From the NCBI GenBank assembly GCA_018895795.1, contig JAHINZ010000054.1, forward strand, positions 1 through 32,533: a stretch of 32,533 nucleotides of DNA, written 5' to 3'. Below are positions 17,369 to 26,102 of this stretch, piece by piece; position 1 is the first letter of the stretch, and the number at the start of each line of letters is the position of its first letter. The stretch is from Alphaproteobacteria bacterium (GTDB taxonomy: Bacteria > Pseudomonadota > Alphaproteobacteria > Caulobacterales > Caulobacteraceae). The translations under genes were made by a program, and so were the position numbers. The notes beneath the pieces were generated by a model. It searched no databases and had not been told where the DNA came from. It was given only the letters and a program-made list of their open reading frames with translations.

Positions 17369-17379
17369 TGGTCGGACCA
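17369..17379. promoter_or_regulatory. Candidate GntR (FadR-type) operator upstream of TonB-dependent receptor 1
   Basis: TGGTCGGACCA, a perfect 5-1-5 palindrome identical to the site at 29268 and matching the manD-region site in its GGTCnGACC core. It lies 140 bases before the receptor ATG. A possible -35 box (TTGACT, 17406-17411) follows 27 bases downstream. The rest of the 332-base gap (17187-17518) is GC-rich, with nothing else I can assign. Confidence 0.6.
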
Positions 17380-17518
17380 GTATGCGATTCCGAGGTATGA
17401 CCACGTTGACTTAAAAGGCCTTACCTCGTAACCGTCGAATCCTGTGACCGCTACCATCTATCGGCGGCGGTCAAACGACGAACGAGCGCGCATAGCGCCG
17501 TCTCACGGGGAGAGAAAC

Positions 17519-20434
17519 ATGCTGTCATCCGCACGCCGTCATGGCGCTCGCCGCCTGGCCCTGATCGGGGCCACCTGCCTGACCTCCAGCCTGATCGGCC
17601 TGGCCGCCCACGCTCAGACCACGTCCGGCGCGACCGCCGCCGCGTCCGATACGGTCGAGGAAGTCGTGGTCACCGGGTTCCGCAAGAGCCTGGCCGACTC
17701 GACCAACGCCAAGCGCCAGAGCGTCGGCTTCACCGACACCGTCTTCGCCGAGGACATCGGCAAGTTCCCGGACGCCAACATCGCCGAGTCGCTGAACCGG
17801 ATTCCCGGCGTGCAGCTGACCCGCGAGATCAACGGCGACGGCCTGAACGTCGCCATCCGCGGCCTGGGCACCAACTTCACCAAGATCCTGTTGAACGGCG
17901 CCCAGGCGGCCGTGGCCTCGTCGGGCCGCACCGACAGCCAGAACCAGAACCGCGAAGTGGATCTGGACCTCTATCCGACCGAACTGTTCACCCGCCTGGA
18001 CGTCAGCAAGACGCCGACGGCCGATCAGGTCGAGGGTGGGGTGGCCGGCGTGGTCAACATGCGCAGCGCCCGGCCGTTCGACTACAAGTCCGCAGGTCAG
18101 CTGACCTATTCGCTTCAGGCCGGCAAGAACAACCAGGCCGACGACATCAGCCCGCGAGGTTCGGTGATCGGCAGCAAGACCTGGGAAACCCCAATCGGCG
18201 ACTTCGGCGTTCTGGCCGGCGCGGCCTTCGCCCGCAACAAGTCGACCACCACCGGTTTCGAGACCATCGGCTGGACCAACGCCAACATGAGCTGCGCCGG
18301 GTGCAACCTCACCGGCGGCAACGGCTTCAACTGGGCCTCGACCGTGCCGGCCGGCGTGACCACCAATGGCCTGACGCCCGGCCAGACGGTTGACAACGCC
18401 CTGCTGGCCTCGCTGAACCCGGGCGCCAGCCTGCAGCAACTCAGCGACGCGCAGATCCCGCGTCTGGGCCGCGACAGCTGGAGCTCGGGCGAACGCAACC
18501 GCGACTCCTACCTGCTGTCGCTGGAATGGCGCCCGAACGACGCCCTGAACTTCTATCTCGACACGCTGTACTCGAAGGCCGAGCGCAAGTTCGAGCGGAT
18601 CGACATCGACTGGGTGGTCCGCAACAGCAATTTCATGGTCCCGGTGGGCGTGAAGGTCGACAGCAACAACGTGGTCACCGAGGGTAAATTCCTCAACTCG
18701 CAGTTCTTCCTCGAATATCGTCCCTATGACGAAAACGTCGAGGTCCTGAACCTGAACCCGGGCTTCACCTGGCGCCCGAACGACTGGCTGAAGCTGGACG
18801 GCCAGATCAACTGGAGCCGCAGCGTCTTCCTGCGCGAAGCGCCTTCGGTCCTGGTCAACACCCCGCTCAACCAGGGCCTGGCGGTGACTTACGTCAACAA
18901 CGGCGGCGATCGGCCCAGCATCACCTCGAGCAAGAACCTCAACGACCCCAACCTGGGTTGGGTGTGGGCCGGCGCCCGCGTCAACATCCAGAACGAAAAG
19001 CGCGTCACCGCCACCAAGGGCGCCCATTTCGACCTGACGATGGGCGACGACACTGGCCTGAACATCAAGGTCGGCGCCGCCTATGACGACGTCAGCCGCC
19101 AGATCACGGCCATCGACAACAGCGGCCGCTGGCAGACCTTCACCTGCGGCGGCGGCGGCGTCACGCCGCAGAGCCCGGCCCCGTCGCCGACCCCGGCCTG
19201 CGACGGCCGCGCCGGCTCGGCCATTCCGCAGGCCAGCCTGTCCAGCTACCTCAAGCCCGGCCCGATCGGCTTCGTGACGGTGGACAAGGACAAGTTCTTC
19301 TCGGCCACCAACTATGACGCCTTCAACGCCGCGGCGCCCTATTCGTCCTCGGCGGCGACCGGCGCGGCCTCGGGCTTCATCCAGGAGAAGACCAGCGGCG
19401 CCTATATCGCCTTCAACGGCGTCTCTCAGGTGCTTGACCGTGACCTGAAGATCAATGGCGGCGTTCGCTACTACCGCACCGAGCAGACCATCAGAGGGCC
19501 GCAGACGGTCAACGGCGTGCTCTCCTTCCTCAGCCGCACCTCCCGATATGACGGCATGCTGCCGTCGTTCAACGCGGCCTGGAACCTGCGCGACGACGTC
19601 ATCCTGCGGATGAGCGCCTCGCGCACCCTCACCCGGCCCAACCCCTCGGCCATGCTGCCGGGCACCACGTTCAGCGATCCGTCGGCCCAGCAGGCCAACC
19701 AGGGCAACCCGAACCTGCAGCCCTATCTGTCGAACAATTTCGACATCGGCGGCGAATGGTACACCGGCGGCGCGGGCTATGTGGGCGTGGCCCTGTTCCG
19801 CAAGGAACTGACCGGCTTCACCGTCACCGGCAACAACACCATCCCGTTCCTGCAACTGGGCGTGCCCTATGACCAGCTGACCAATCTGCAGCAGCAGGCG
19901 ATCACCAACCGCGGCGGCCCCAACGCCGCCACCGTGACGGTGTCGCAGCAGGTCAACGCCGACGGCGTCCTGACCATCCAGGGCCAGGAAGTCACCTGGG
20001 TGCAGCCGCTGGACTTCGTGGTGGACGGCGCCGGCTTCACCGCCAACGCCACCCACGTCGAACAGAACCCACGCGGCACGGGCGCGCCGGCCAAGGCCAT
20101 CGGCGTCTCGCCCTGGACCTACAACGTCACCGGCTATTACGAAAAACACGGCGCGACGGTGCGTCTGTCCTATGTCTGGAACGACGCCCAGATCTCCTCG
20201 GGTCCGAACCAGAACGGCATTCCGGTCGCCGAACTGGGCACCGACGCCCGCGGCCAGTGGGACCTCTCGGCCAGTTATCAGTTCGAGAACCTGCCCACCC
20301 AGCCGCGCGTCACCCTGGACGTGATCAACATCACCGAGGAGCCGCAACGCAGCACCTTCGCGTGGGACAATGCGGCCTTCAGCTTCTATCAGCCGGGTCG
20401 TCAGGTCATGCTGGGCATTCGCGGCAAGTTCTAG
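17519..20434 (+). CDS. TonB-dependent outer membrane receptor (Xanthomonas/Caulobacter type)
   Basis: A 971-residue receptor starting at the ATG preceded by GGGGAGAG; an in-frame GTG at 17444 lacks a ribosome site. Signal peptide to about residue 37 (ending AAHAQ), then a TonB-box-like segment DTVEEVVVTG, the plug domain (about 45-190: IAESLNRIPGVQLTRE, VAIRGLGTNFTKILLNG, GGVAGVVNMRSARPFD), then the 22-strand barrel ending in an aromatic residue (MLGIRGKF). A His/Pro-poor loop with paired cysteines occurs near AGCN. Such receptors import oligosaccharides in this group of bacteria; the position between glucuronidase and halogenase genes plus the GntR-type site points to (glucurono)xylo-oligosaccharides (inference). 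Transcription ends at the terminator at 20534. Confidence 0.94.
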   Translation: MLSSARRHGARRLALIGATCLTSSLIGLAAHAQTTSGATAAASDTVEEVVVTGFRKSLADSTNAKRQSVGFTDTVFAEDIGKFPDANIAESLNRIPGVQLTREINGDGLNVAIRGLGTNFTKILLNGAQAAVASSGRTDSQNQNREVDLDLYPTELFTRLDVSKTPTADQVEGGVAGVVNMRSARPFDYKSAGQLTYSLQAGKNNQADDISPRGSVIGSKTWETPIGDFGVLAGAAFARNKSTTTGFETIGWTNANMSCAGCNLTGGNGFNWASTVPAGVTTNGLTPGQTVDNALLASLNPGASLQQLSDAQIPRLGRDSWSSGERNRDSYLLSLEWRPNDALNFYLDTLYSKAERKFERIDIDWVVRNSNFMVPVGVKVDSNNVVTEGKFLNSQFFLEYRPYDENVEVLNLNPGFTWRPNDWLKLDGQINWSRSVFLREAPSVLVNTPLNQGLAVTYVNNGGDRPSITSSKNLNDPNLGWVWAGARVNIQNEKRVTATKGAHFDLTMGDDTGLNIKVGAAYDDVSRQITAIDNSGRWQTFTCGGGGVTPQSPAPSPTPACDGRAGSAIPQASLSSYLKPGPIGFVTVDKDKFFSATNYDAFNAAAPYSSSAATGAASGFIQEKTSGAYIAFNGVSQVLDRDLKINGGVRYYRTEQTIRGPQTVNGVLSFLSRTSRYDGMLPSFNAAWNLRDDVILRMSASRTLTRPNPSAMLPGTTFSDPSAQQANQGNPNLQPYLSNNFDIGGEWYTGGAGYVGVALFRKELTGFTVTGNNTIPFLQLGVPYDQLTNLQQQAITNRGGPNAATVTVSQQVNADGVLTIQGQEVTWVQPLDFVVDGAGFTANATHVEQNPRGTGAPAKAIGVSPWTYNVTGYYEKHGATVRLSYVWNDAQISSGPNQNGIPVAELGTDARGQWDLSASYQFENLPTQPRVTLDVINITEEPQRSTFAWDNAAFSFYQPGRQVMLGIRGKF

Positions 20435-20533
20435 TCTCGCCGACCCCGTCGTCGCGCGTCAGCGCGGCGGCGGATCTTTCTCCCCTCGTCGCCTTTTCGC
20501 GCGACCGTCTTCCCGACCTCGCGTGAAGCTCCC

Positions 20534-20568
20534 GGCGCATTCCCCACCCCGGAATGCGCCGTTTTTTT
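20534..20568 (+). terminator. Rho-independent terminator of TonB-dependent receptor 1
   Basis: Perfect 10-base stem GGCGCATTCC (20534-20543) / GGAATGCGCC (20551-20560), 7-base loop CCACCCC, then G and seven T. Oriented for plus-strand transcription, about 100 bases after the receptor stop. On the other strand it sits just beyond the kinase stop but lacks a matching T-run. Confidence 0.9.
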
Positions 20569-20609
20569 ATCCGAAAGGCCGGTCGCGGACGTCGGCTGAT
20601 CCCCGCCGG

Positions 20610-22736
20610 TCAGGCGGTGGCGGCGGCCGGTGACGGCGACAGCGCGGCGTCGATGCCGGCATAGAGGCTCTCGGGCGTCACCGGCTTGGTGATGAACCCG
20701 TCGGCCCCGACCGCCAGGGCTTGTCGGCGGTAATCGGCCGAGGCATTGGCCGTCATCATCACGATGGGCGTGGGCGCGCGACCCTCGCGGGCTTCCCATT
20801 GGCGGATGCGCGTGGTGGCCGACAGGCCGTCCATGACCGGCATCTGCATATCCATCAACACCAGGTCGAACCCCTCCTGGCGCACCCGATCGAACGCCTC
20901 GGCCCCGTTCTCGGCCATGGTCAGGCTGACCTGCAGGGGCTCGAGCAACAGCTCCACCACCCGGCGATTGACCGGATGGTCCTCGACCAGCAGAATCCGC
21001 GGCGCGCGATCGGGCATCAGCGCGCGCGGGTCGTTTTCGGTGATCGCCGGGGCCGCCGCTGAAGGCGGGGCCAGGCGCAGCGGAATGGTGAAGCAGAACC
21101 GGCTGCCGCCGCCTTCGCGCGCCTGCGCGTCGATCTGTCCGCCCATCAGCGCGACCAGATTGCGGCAGATCGCCAGCCCCAGGCCCGTGCCGCCGAAGCG
21201 CCGGGTGACCGTGTCGTCGCCTTGCACGAAGCGCTCGAACAGACGCGGCAGGATCTCGGGGGCGAGGCCGATCCCGGTGTCGTCGACGGTGACGGTCAGC
21301 CGGCGGTCGGCCGCGTCGGGCAGGGCGGCATGGACCTCGACCCGCACCTGCACCGCGCCGCGATCGGTGAACTTGATGGCGTTCGCGGTCAGGTTGGACA
21401 CCACCTGACGCAGGCGCAGGGCGTCGCCCAGGTAGAAGCCGTCGATGTCCGGGGCGAAGACGAGATCGAACTTCACACCCTTGCCTTCGGCCCTCAGGCG
21501 CATCAGGTCGGTGCAGGTCTGGATCTCGGCGCGCAGGTCGAAGGGCGCGACCTCCAGCTCCATGCGCGAGGCCTCGATCTTGCCGATGTCGAGCAGGTCG
21601 TTGAGGATGCGCTCCAGCGTCTCGCCGGAGTGGACGATGATGTCGACCATCTCGCGCTGACGGTCGGGCATCGGTTGGCGCGACAAGAGCTTGGCCAGAC
21701 CGATGACCCCGTTCAGCGGGGTGCGGATCTCGTGGCTGACATTGGCCACGAAGGTCGACTTGGCCGCGCTGGCCCGCTCGGCGACGGCGGCCGTCTCGAT
21801 CAGCTGGGCCTCCTGCAACTTCAGCTGGGTGATGTCGGCGAAGGTGGTCAGGGTCTTGGCCGGTTCCGGACCGTCGTCCTCGAAGATCGGCAAGGCGTTG
21901 ACGGTCAGCCACCGGCGCCCGTCCTGCGGGAGGTTGACGCCCAGGATAAAGTCCAGAACCGGCTTGCCCGTGGCCAGGCACTGCATCGAGGGTTGCTGGT
22001 CCACGGCCAGGGGCAAGCCGTCGACGTCCACCAGGCTCCAGCTGGGATCGAGCGAGGATCGGCCGACCAACTGGTCGCTGGTCAGGCCCAGCAGCCGGGC
22101 GGCGTTGGCGTTGTGCTCGATGATCACGCTGGCCCGGTCCTGCAGGACCACGCCCTCGCGCATCGCGGCGATGATCATCCGGTACTGCTGGTCGCCTCGG
22201 CGCAGGTTCTCGAGATCCCGGGCGTGCGAGCCGGCGATATTGGCCCCGACCCGCGCCTCGATCATCATCATGGCCACGCGCGACAGGCGCTCCAGGCACC
22301 GCAGTTCACGCGGCGTCCAGATCTTGGGCTGGGTGTCCATGGCGCACAGCGTGCCGATCCGCAGGCCGTCGACCGTGGTCAGAGGGGCCCCGGCATAGGC
22401 CCGGACCCCGGGCTGCCCCGTCACCAGGGGGTTTTCCGCGAAGCGGGCGTCCAGGGTGGCGTCCTCGATCACGAACAGGGAGGCCGACCGGATGGCGTGG
22501 TCGCAGAAGGCGATGTCGCGCGGCGTCTGCTGGATCTCGATCCCCAGCTTGGCCTTGAACCACTGCCGGTCAGCGTCGACCAGCGAGATCAGGGCCATGG
22601 GGGCGCCGCAGGTCTCGGAGACCTCGGCGACCAGGTTATTGAAGCCCGGGTCCTCGAAGGTGTCGAGAATATCCAGCGCCCAAAGCGCCGCCAGTCGCCG
22701 CCGCTCATACTCCGCCGTGGCTTCGAGACTCTTCAT
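20610..22736 (-). CDS. Hybrid sensor histidine kinase: GAF-PAS-HisKA-HATPase-REC
   Basis: 708 residues from ATG 22736; the open frame continues upstream to a TTG at 22790, but the added residues are basic and outside the GAF domain. No transmembrane segment, so cytoplasmic. Order: GAF (about 15-160; FVIEDATLDARFAENPLV, RAYAGAPL, GTLCAMD), PAS (about 183-305), HisKA with phosphorylatable His335 in NVSHEIRTPLNG, HATPase with N-box Asn452 and the G-boxes DDTGIG and GGTGLGLA, then a receiver domain (about 580-700) with Asp629 in DLVLMDMQMP and Lys684. It would pass phosphate His335 to Asp629 and on to an external phosphotransferase or response regulator, none of which is encoded nearby. Convergent with receptor 1. 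Ligand unknown. Confidence 0.93.
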   Translation of the reverse strand: MKSLEATAEYERRRLAALWALDILDTFEDPGFNNLVAEVSETCGAPMALISLVDADRQWFKAKLGIEIQQTPRDIAFCDHAIRSASLFVIEDATLDARFAENPLVTGQPGVRAYAGAPLTTVDGLRIGTLCAMDTQPKIWTPRELRCLERLSRVAMMMIEARVGANIAGSHARDLENLRRGDQQYRMIIAAMREGVVLQDRASVIIEHNANAARLLGLTSDQLVGRSSLDPSWSLVDVDGLPLAVDQQPSMQCLATGKPVLDFILGVNLPQDGRRWLTVNALPIFEDDGPEPAKTLTTFADITQLKLQEAQLIETAAVAERASAAKSTFVANVSHEIRTPLNGVIGLAKLLSRQPMPDRQREMVDIIVHSGETLERILNDLLDIGKIEASRMELEVAPFDLRAEIQTCTDLMRLRAEGKGVKFDLVFAPDIDGFYLGDALRLRQVVSNLTANAIKFTDRGAVQVRVEVHAALPDAADRRLTVTVDDTGIGLAPEILPRLFERFVQGDDTVTRRFGGTGLGLAICRNLVALMGGQIDAQAREGGGSRFCFTIPLRLAPPSAAAPAITENDPRALMPDRAPRILLVEDHPVNRRVVELLLEPLQVSLTMAENGAEAFDRVRQEGFDLVLMDMQMPVMDGLSATTRIRQWEAREGRAPTPIVMMTANASADYRRQALAVGADGFITKPVTPESLYAGIDAALSPSPAAATA

Positions 22737-22884
22737 ACCGGACCGAGCGCGCTTCCTCGCTGATTCTGACCTTCTAGCATGCGACCGCAAGGTTAACCCG
22801 GGATCGGGCCGAACCGGGACGAAACGTCACAGGGGTCGCCGGCCTGCGGCCGCCATGCGTCGCCCGAGCGCGGATCGGCGAGGG

Positions 22885-24396
22885 TCAGCCCATCGCGTCG
22901 CAATTGGCCTTGATGAAATCGAGGTGGCTGGGCATCACCTCGGCCGACCGGGCGATCACCGCCTTGATCTCGGCCATCCGCCGGCGCAGCGCGTCGTTGC
23001 TCATCACGTCGACCATCGGGTCATAGCCCTTGGGCGCCAGGCCCTGGCCGACCATCACCGCGAACCACGAGGTGTCGTTGAACAGCTCCTCGTTCTCGCG
23101 GAAGATCCGGCCATAGCTTTCGAACACCGCGATCTTGTCGGCCAGATAGTCGGGGATCGCCATCTCGCGCAGATAGTCCCAGTAGGGCGTGTCGTTGCGG
23201 GTCGTGGCCTTGAAATGCAGGATCAGGAAGTCGCGGATCGTCTCATATTCGAACCGCATCACCCGGTTGTAGCGATCGATGTCGGGTCGGCGGAAATCGC
23301 GGTCGGGGAACATGGCCAGCAGTCGGGATATGCCCACCTGGATCAGGTGGATCGACTGGCTTTCCAGCGGCTCCATGAAGCCGGCCGCCAGGCCGATGGC
23401 GACGACGTTCTTGTTCCAGCTTTTCAGGCGGCGTCCGGCGGTGAACTTGATCAGCCTGGGATCGGCCAGGGGCTCGCCGTCCAGACGGGCCAGCAGATCG
23501 GCCGTGGCCTCGTCCTCGCTGATATGGGCGCTGGAAAAGGCGTAGCCGTTGCCCAGGCGATGCTGCAGCGGGATGCGCCATTGCCAGCCGGCCGGGCGGG
23601 CGGTGGCCCGGGTCACCGGGGCCCGCGAGCCGCCCAGGGCGCAGGGCACGGCCACCGCGCGGTCATTGAGCAGCCAGTTGGACCAGTCGTCATATCCCGT
23701 CTTCAGGGTCTGCTCGATCAGCAGGCCCCGGAAGCCCGAACAGTCGATGAACAGGTCGCCGGCGATCACCTGACCGCTCTCCAGCGTCACCGAGGTGACA
23801 AAGCCGGTCTCGCCGTTTTGCTGCACCGAGGCGATCTTGCCTTCCTGGCGGGTCACCCCGCGCGCCTCGGCATAGTCGCGCAGGAACTGGGCATAGAGGC
23901 CGGCGTCGAACTGGAAGGCGTAGGCGATCGATCCCAGCGGCGAATTGGCCTGGCCGTTGGGCCGCATGAACCTGCTCTGCCGCGCGGCGACGGTGTTGAG
24001 GGAATAGGCCCCCAGGTCATGGTCCTCGCCCATCGCCCGCAGCTTCAGCCAGTAGGCGTGGAACGACACCGCCTCCATGTCGACGCCATAGGGGCCGAAG
24101 GGGTGATGGTAGCTGTGGCCGATCTGCTTCCAGTCGACGAAATCGATGCCCAGCTTGAACGTCGCCTTGGTCTTGCGGACGAACTCGTTCTCATCCAGCC
24201 CCAGCATGCGGTTGAACATGTTGATCTGCGGGATGGTCGACTCGCCGACCCCGACCGTGCCGATCGCCTCGGACTCCACCAGGGTCACGCGGGTGCGGCC
24301 GTCCTTCAGGAAGCGGCCCAGGGCGGCGGCGGTCATCCAGCCGGCGGTGCCGCCACCGACGATGACCACGTGGTCCAGGCGATTGTCGATCTTCAT
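22885..24396 (-). CDS. Flavin-dependent tryptophan-halogenase-like protein (paralogue A)
   Basis: 503 residues from ATG 24396, which overlaps the stop of paralogue B as ATGA; an in-frame start exists upstream at 24426 inside B, but coupling favours 24396. FAD site GGGTAGW (14-20) and VGVGESTIP, halogenase lysine Lys81 (KATFKLG), family signature WQWRIP (271-276), and the Glu/Ser pair of the chloride/lysine site, Glu345-Ser346, with Gln347 where paralogues B and D have Thr. PF04820 enzymes use FADH2, O2 and halide to form a hypohalous intermediate that the lysine directs to an aromatic substrate. A partner flavin reductase is not encoded in the window. Members next to TonB receptors are often annotated tryptophan 7-halogenase, but the substrate is usually unproven. 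Last gene of the cluster. Confidence 0.88.
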   Translation of the reverse strand: MKIDNRLDHVVIVGGGTAGWMTAAALGRFLKDGRTRVTLVESEAIGTVGVGESTIPQINMFNRMLGLDENEFVRKTKATFKLGIDFVDWKQIGHSYHHPFGPYGVDMEAVSFHAYWLKLRAMGEDHDLGAYSLNTVAARQSRFMRPNGQANSPLGSIAYAFQFDAGLYAQFLRDYAEARGVTRQEGKIASVQQNGETGFVTSVTLESGQVIAGDLFIDCSGFRGLLIEQTLKTGYDDWSNWLLNDRAVAVPCALGGSRAPVTRATARPAGWQWRIPLQHRLGNGYAFSSAHISEDEATADLLARLDGEPLADPRLIKFTAGRRLKSWNKNVVAIGLAAGFMEPLESQSIHLIQVGISRLLAMFPDRDFRRPDIDRYNRVMRFEYETIRDFLILHFKATTRNDTPYWDYLREMAIPDYLADKIAVFESYGRIFRENEELFNDTSWFAVMVGQGLAPKGYDPMVDVMSNDALRRRMAEIKAVIARSAEVMPSHLDFIKANCDAMG

Positions 24397-25910
24397 GCGG
24401 TCTTCTCGAATTGCGGCGCCGCGCAATAGCGGGCGATGAAGGCTTCGTGAGTCGGTAGGGCCTGCGCGGTCTGGCGCACCAGCGCCGCCAGGCGTTGCAG
24501 TTGGCCGCGCACCAACTGCTCGTCCAGGCTGTCGACCAGCGGGTCATAACCGCGCGGGCGGATGTTCTGGCCCAGCAGCACCGCCAGCCAGCTGGGTTCG
24601 GCGAACAGGTCGTAGTCCGACTGGAACAGGCGTCCGCGCGCCGCGAACAGCTCGATCTTGCGCTGCAGGCTCTCGGGGATGGCCATGTCGCGGGCCTCGC
24701 GCCAATAGGGCTCCGGGCGGTCGTTGGCCTTGAAGTGCAGGATGATGAAGTCGCGGATCAGCTCGGTCTGCAGCGTCGTCAGGCGATTATATTCGGCGAT
24801 CTCGACGGGGTCGAAACCCCGGTCGGGGAACAGGGCCAGCAGCTTGGTGATGCCGGTCTGGACCATGTGGATGCTGGTGCTTTCCAGCGGCTCCAGAAAG
24901 CCCGACGACAGGCCGATGGCGACGCAGTTCTTCACCCAGGCCTGCTTGCGCCGCCCGGCCTTGAAGCGGATGACGTTCGGCTCGGCGCGGGCCGGGCCGT
25001 CCAGGGTGGCGCGCAGGCGGGCCAGGGCGTCCTCGTCGCTGATATGGCGGCTGGAATAGACATAACCGTTGCCGGTGCGGTGCTGCAGCGGGATGCGCCA
25101 GCGCCAGCCGGCCGTATCGGCCGTGGCGCGGGTATAGGGCGTCAGGCCGTCGCCGCCGGTCTGGCAGGGCAGGGCCACGGCGCGGTCATTGGGCAGCCAA
25201 TGGCTCCAGTCCTCGAAGCCGGTGTCCAGCGCCTGTTCGATCAGCAGGCCGCGAAAGCCCGAGCAGTCGATGAACAGATCGGCCTCGATCTCGTGCCCGC
25301 CGTCCAGGGTCACCGAACGGATGAAGCCGTCTTCGCCACGCAGCGCCACGTCCACCACCCGGCCTTCGCGGCGGACCACGCCGCGCGCCTCGGCATAGGA
25401 CCGCAGATAGCGGGCATAGAGGCCGGCGTCGAAATGGAAGGCGTATTTCAGGCTCGACAGCACCTGGCCGGGGTCCTTGCTGGGCAGCATGAACTTGCCC
25501 ATCCGCGCCGCCGTGGCCGACAGGTTGAAGTCGTCGATCGGCTGTTGCGAGCCCTCGCTGCGCGCCTTCAGCCAGATCTGGTGGAACTTCAGGGCCTCGA
25601 TATCCAGGCCAAAGCCGCCGAACGGATGCAGGTAGCGCGAGCCGGGCCCGGTCCAGTCGACGAACTCGATGGCCAGCTTGAAGCTGGCCTGGGTGGACCG
25701 CATGAAGTCGGCTTCGTCGATGCCCAGGATCTGGTTGAAGGTGGTGATCGGCGGGATGGTCGCCTCGCCGACCCCGACCGTGGCGATGGCGTCGCTCTCG
25801 ACCAGGGTGATCTCGACGCCCTTGAGCACCTTGGCCAGCGTCGCCGCCGTCATCCAGCCGGCCGTGCCGCCGCCGACGATCAGCACCTTGCGGATGGGGT
25901 TGGGGGTCAT
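24393..25910 (-). CDS. Flavin-dependent tryptophan-halogenase-like protein (paralogue B)
   Basis: 505 residues with all family motifs: GGGTAGW (13-19), VGVGEATIPP, catalytic lysine Lys78 (QASFKLA), FIDCSGFRGLLIEQ, GWRWRIPLQHR (from 268), and FLEPLESTSIH with Glu343, Ser344 and Thr345, the Glu-Ser-Thr trio that binds chloride and the lysine in characterised halogenases. It starts at ATG 25910 after a 192-base gap holding a long hairpin element, and its stop overlaps the start of paralogue A. By motifs, one of the two most canonical members of the set. Confidence 0.9.
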   Translation of the reverse strand: MTPNPIRKVLIVGGGTAGWMTAATLAKVLKGVEITLVESDAIATVGVGEATIPPITTFNQILGIDEADFMRSTQASFKLAIEFVDWTGPGSRYLHPFGGFGLDIEALKFHQIWLKARSEGSQQPIDDFNLSATAARMGKFMLPSKDPGQVLSSLKYAFHFDAGLYARYLRSYAEARGVVRREGRVVDVALRGEDGFIRSVTLDGGHEIEADLFIDCSGFRGLLIEQALDTGFEDWSHWLPNDRAVALPCQTGGDGLTPYTRATADTAGWRWRIPLQHRTGNGYVYSSRHISDEDALARLRATLDGPARAEPNVIRFKAGRRKQAWVKNCVAIGLSSGFLEPLESTSIHMVQTGITKLLALFPDRGFDPVEIAEYNRLTTLQTELIRDFIILHFKANDRPEPYWREARDMAIPESLQRKIELFAARGRLFQSDYDLFAEPSWLAVLLGQNIRPRGYDPLVDSLDEQLVRGQLQRLAALVRQTAQALPTHEAFIARYCAAPQFEKTA

Positions 25911-25939
25911 GGGCGTGGAGCCTCAAGGGGCAGGCTGAT

Positions 25940-26086
25940 CCTTCTCCCCTTGCGGGAGAAGGTGGCGACCGCAGGTCGACGGATGAGGGGTTGAAGGTGT
26001 TGTCCGGCGCGCTCAGCCAGATTGGGAACGCGGGCGCGACCCCTCATCCGGCGCTGCGCGCCACCTTCTCCCGCAAGGGGAGAAGG
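25940..26086. repeat. Long palindromic element (family 4) between halogenase paralogues C and B
   Basis: Perfect 28-base inverted arms at 25940-25967 (beginning CCTTCTCCCCTTGCGGGAGA) and 26059-26086, enclosing a second perfect 12-base pair, CGGATGAGGGGT (25980-25991) and ACCCCTCATCCG (26039-26050). Each long arm itself contains a small hairpin (TTCTCCC/GGGAGAA). It resembles dispersed palindromic elements of Caulobacter-type genomes. It divides the halogenase operon into two translationally coupled pairs and could act as an mRNA-stability or processing hairpin. Confidence 0.88.
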
Positions 26087-26102
26087 GAAGATGGTGAGCC
26101 GC

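Noticed and set aside
17525..20347. Very long antisense reading frame opposite TonB-dependent receptor 1, and a similar one opposite receptor 2 (29551-32418)
   Set aside because: Both mirror a well-supported receptor gene, consist of low-complexity Gly/Arg/Val/Asp-rich sequence, and result from the GC-biased third codon position.
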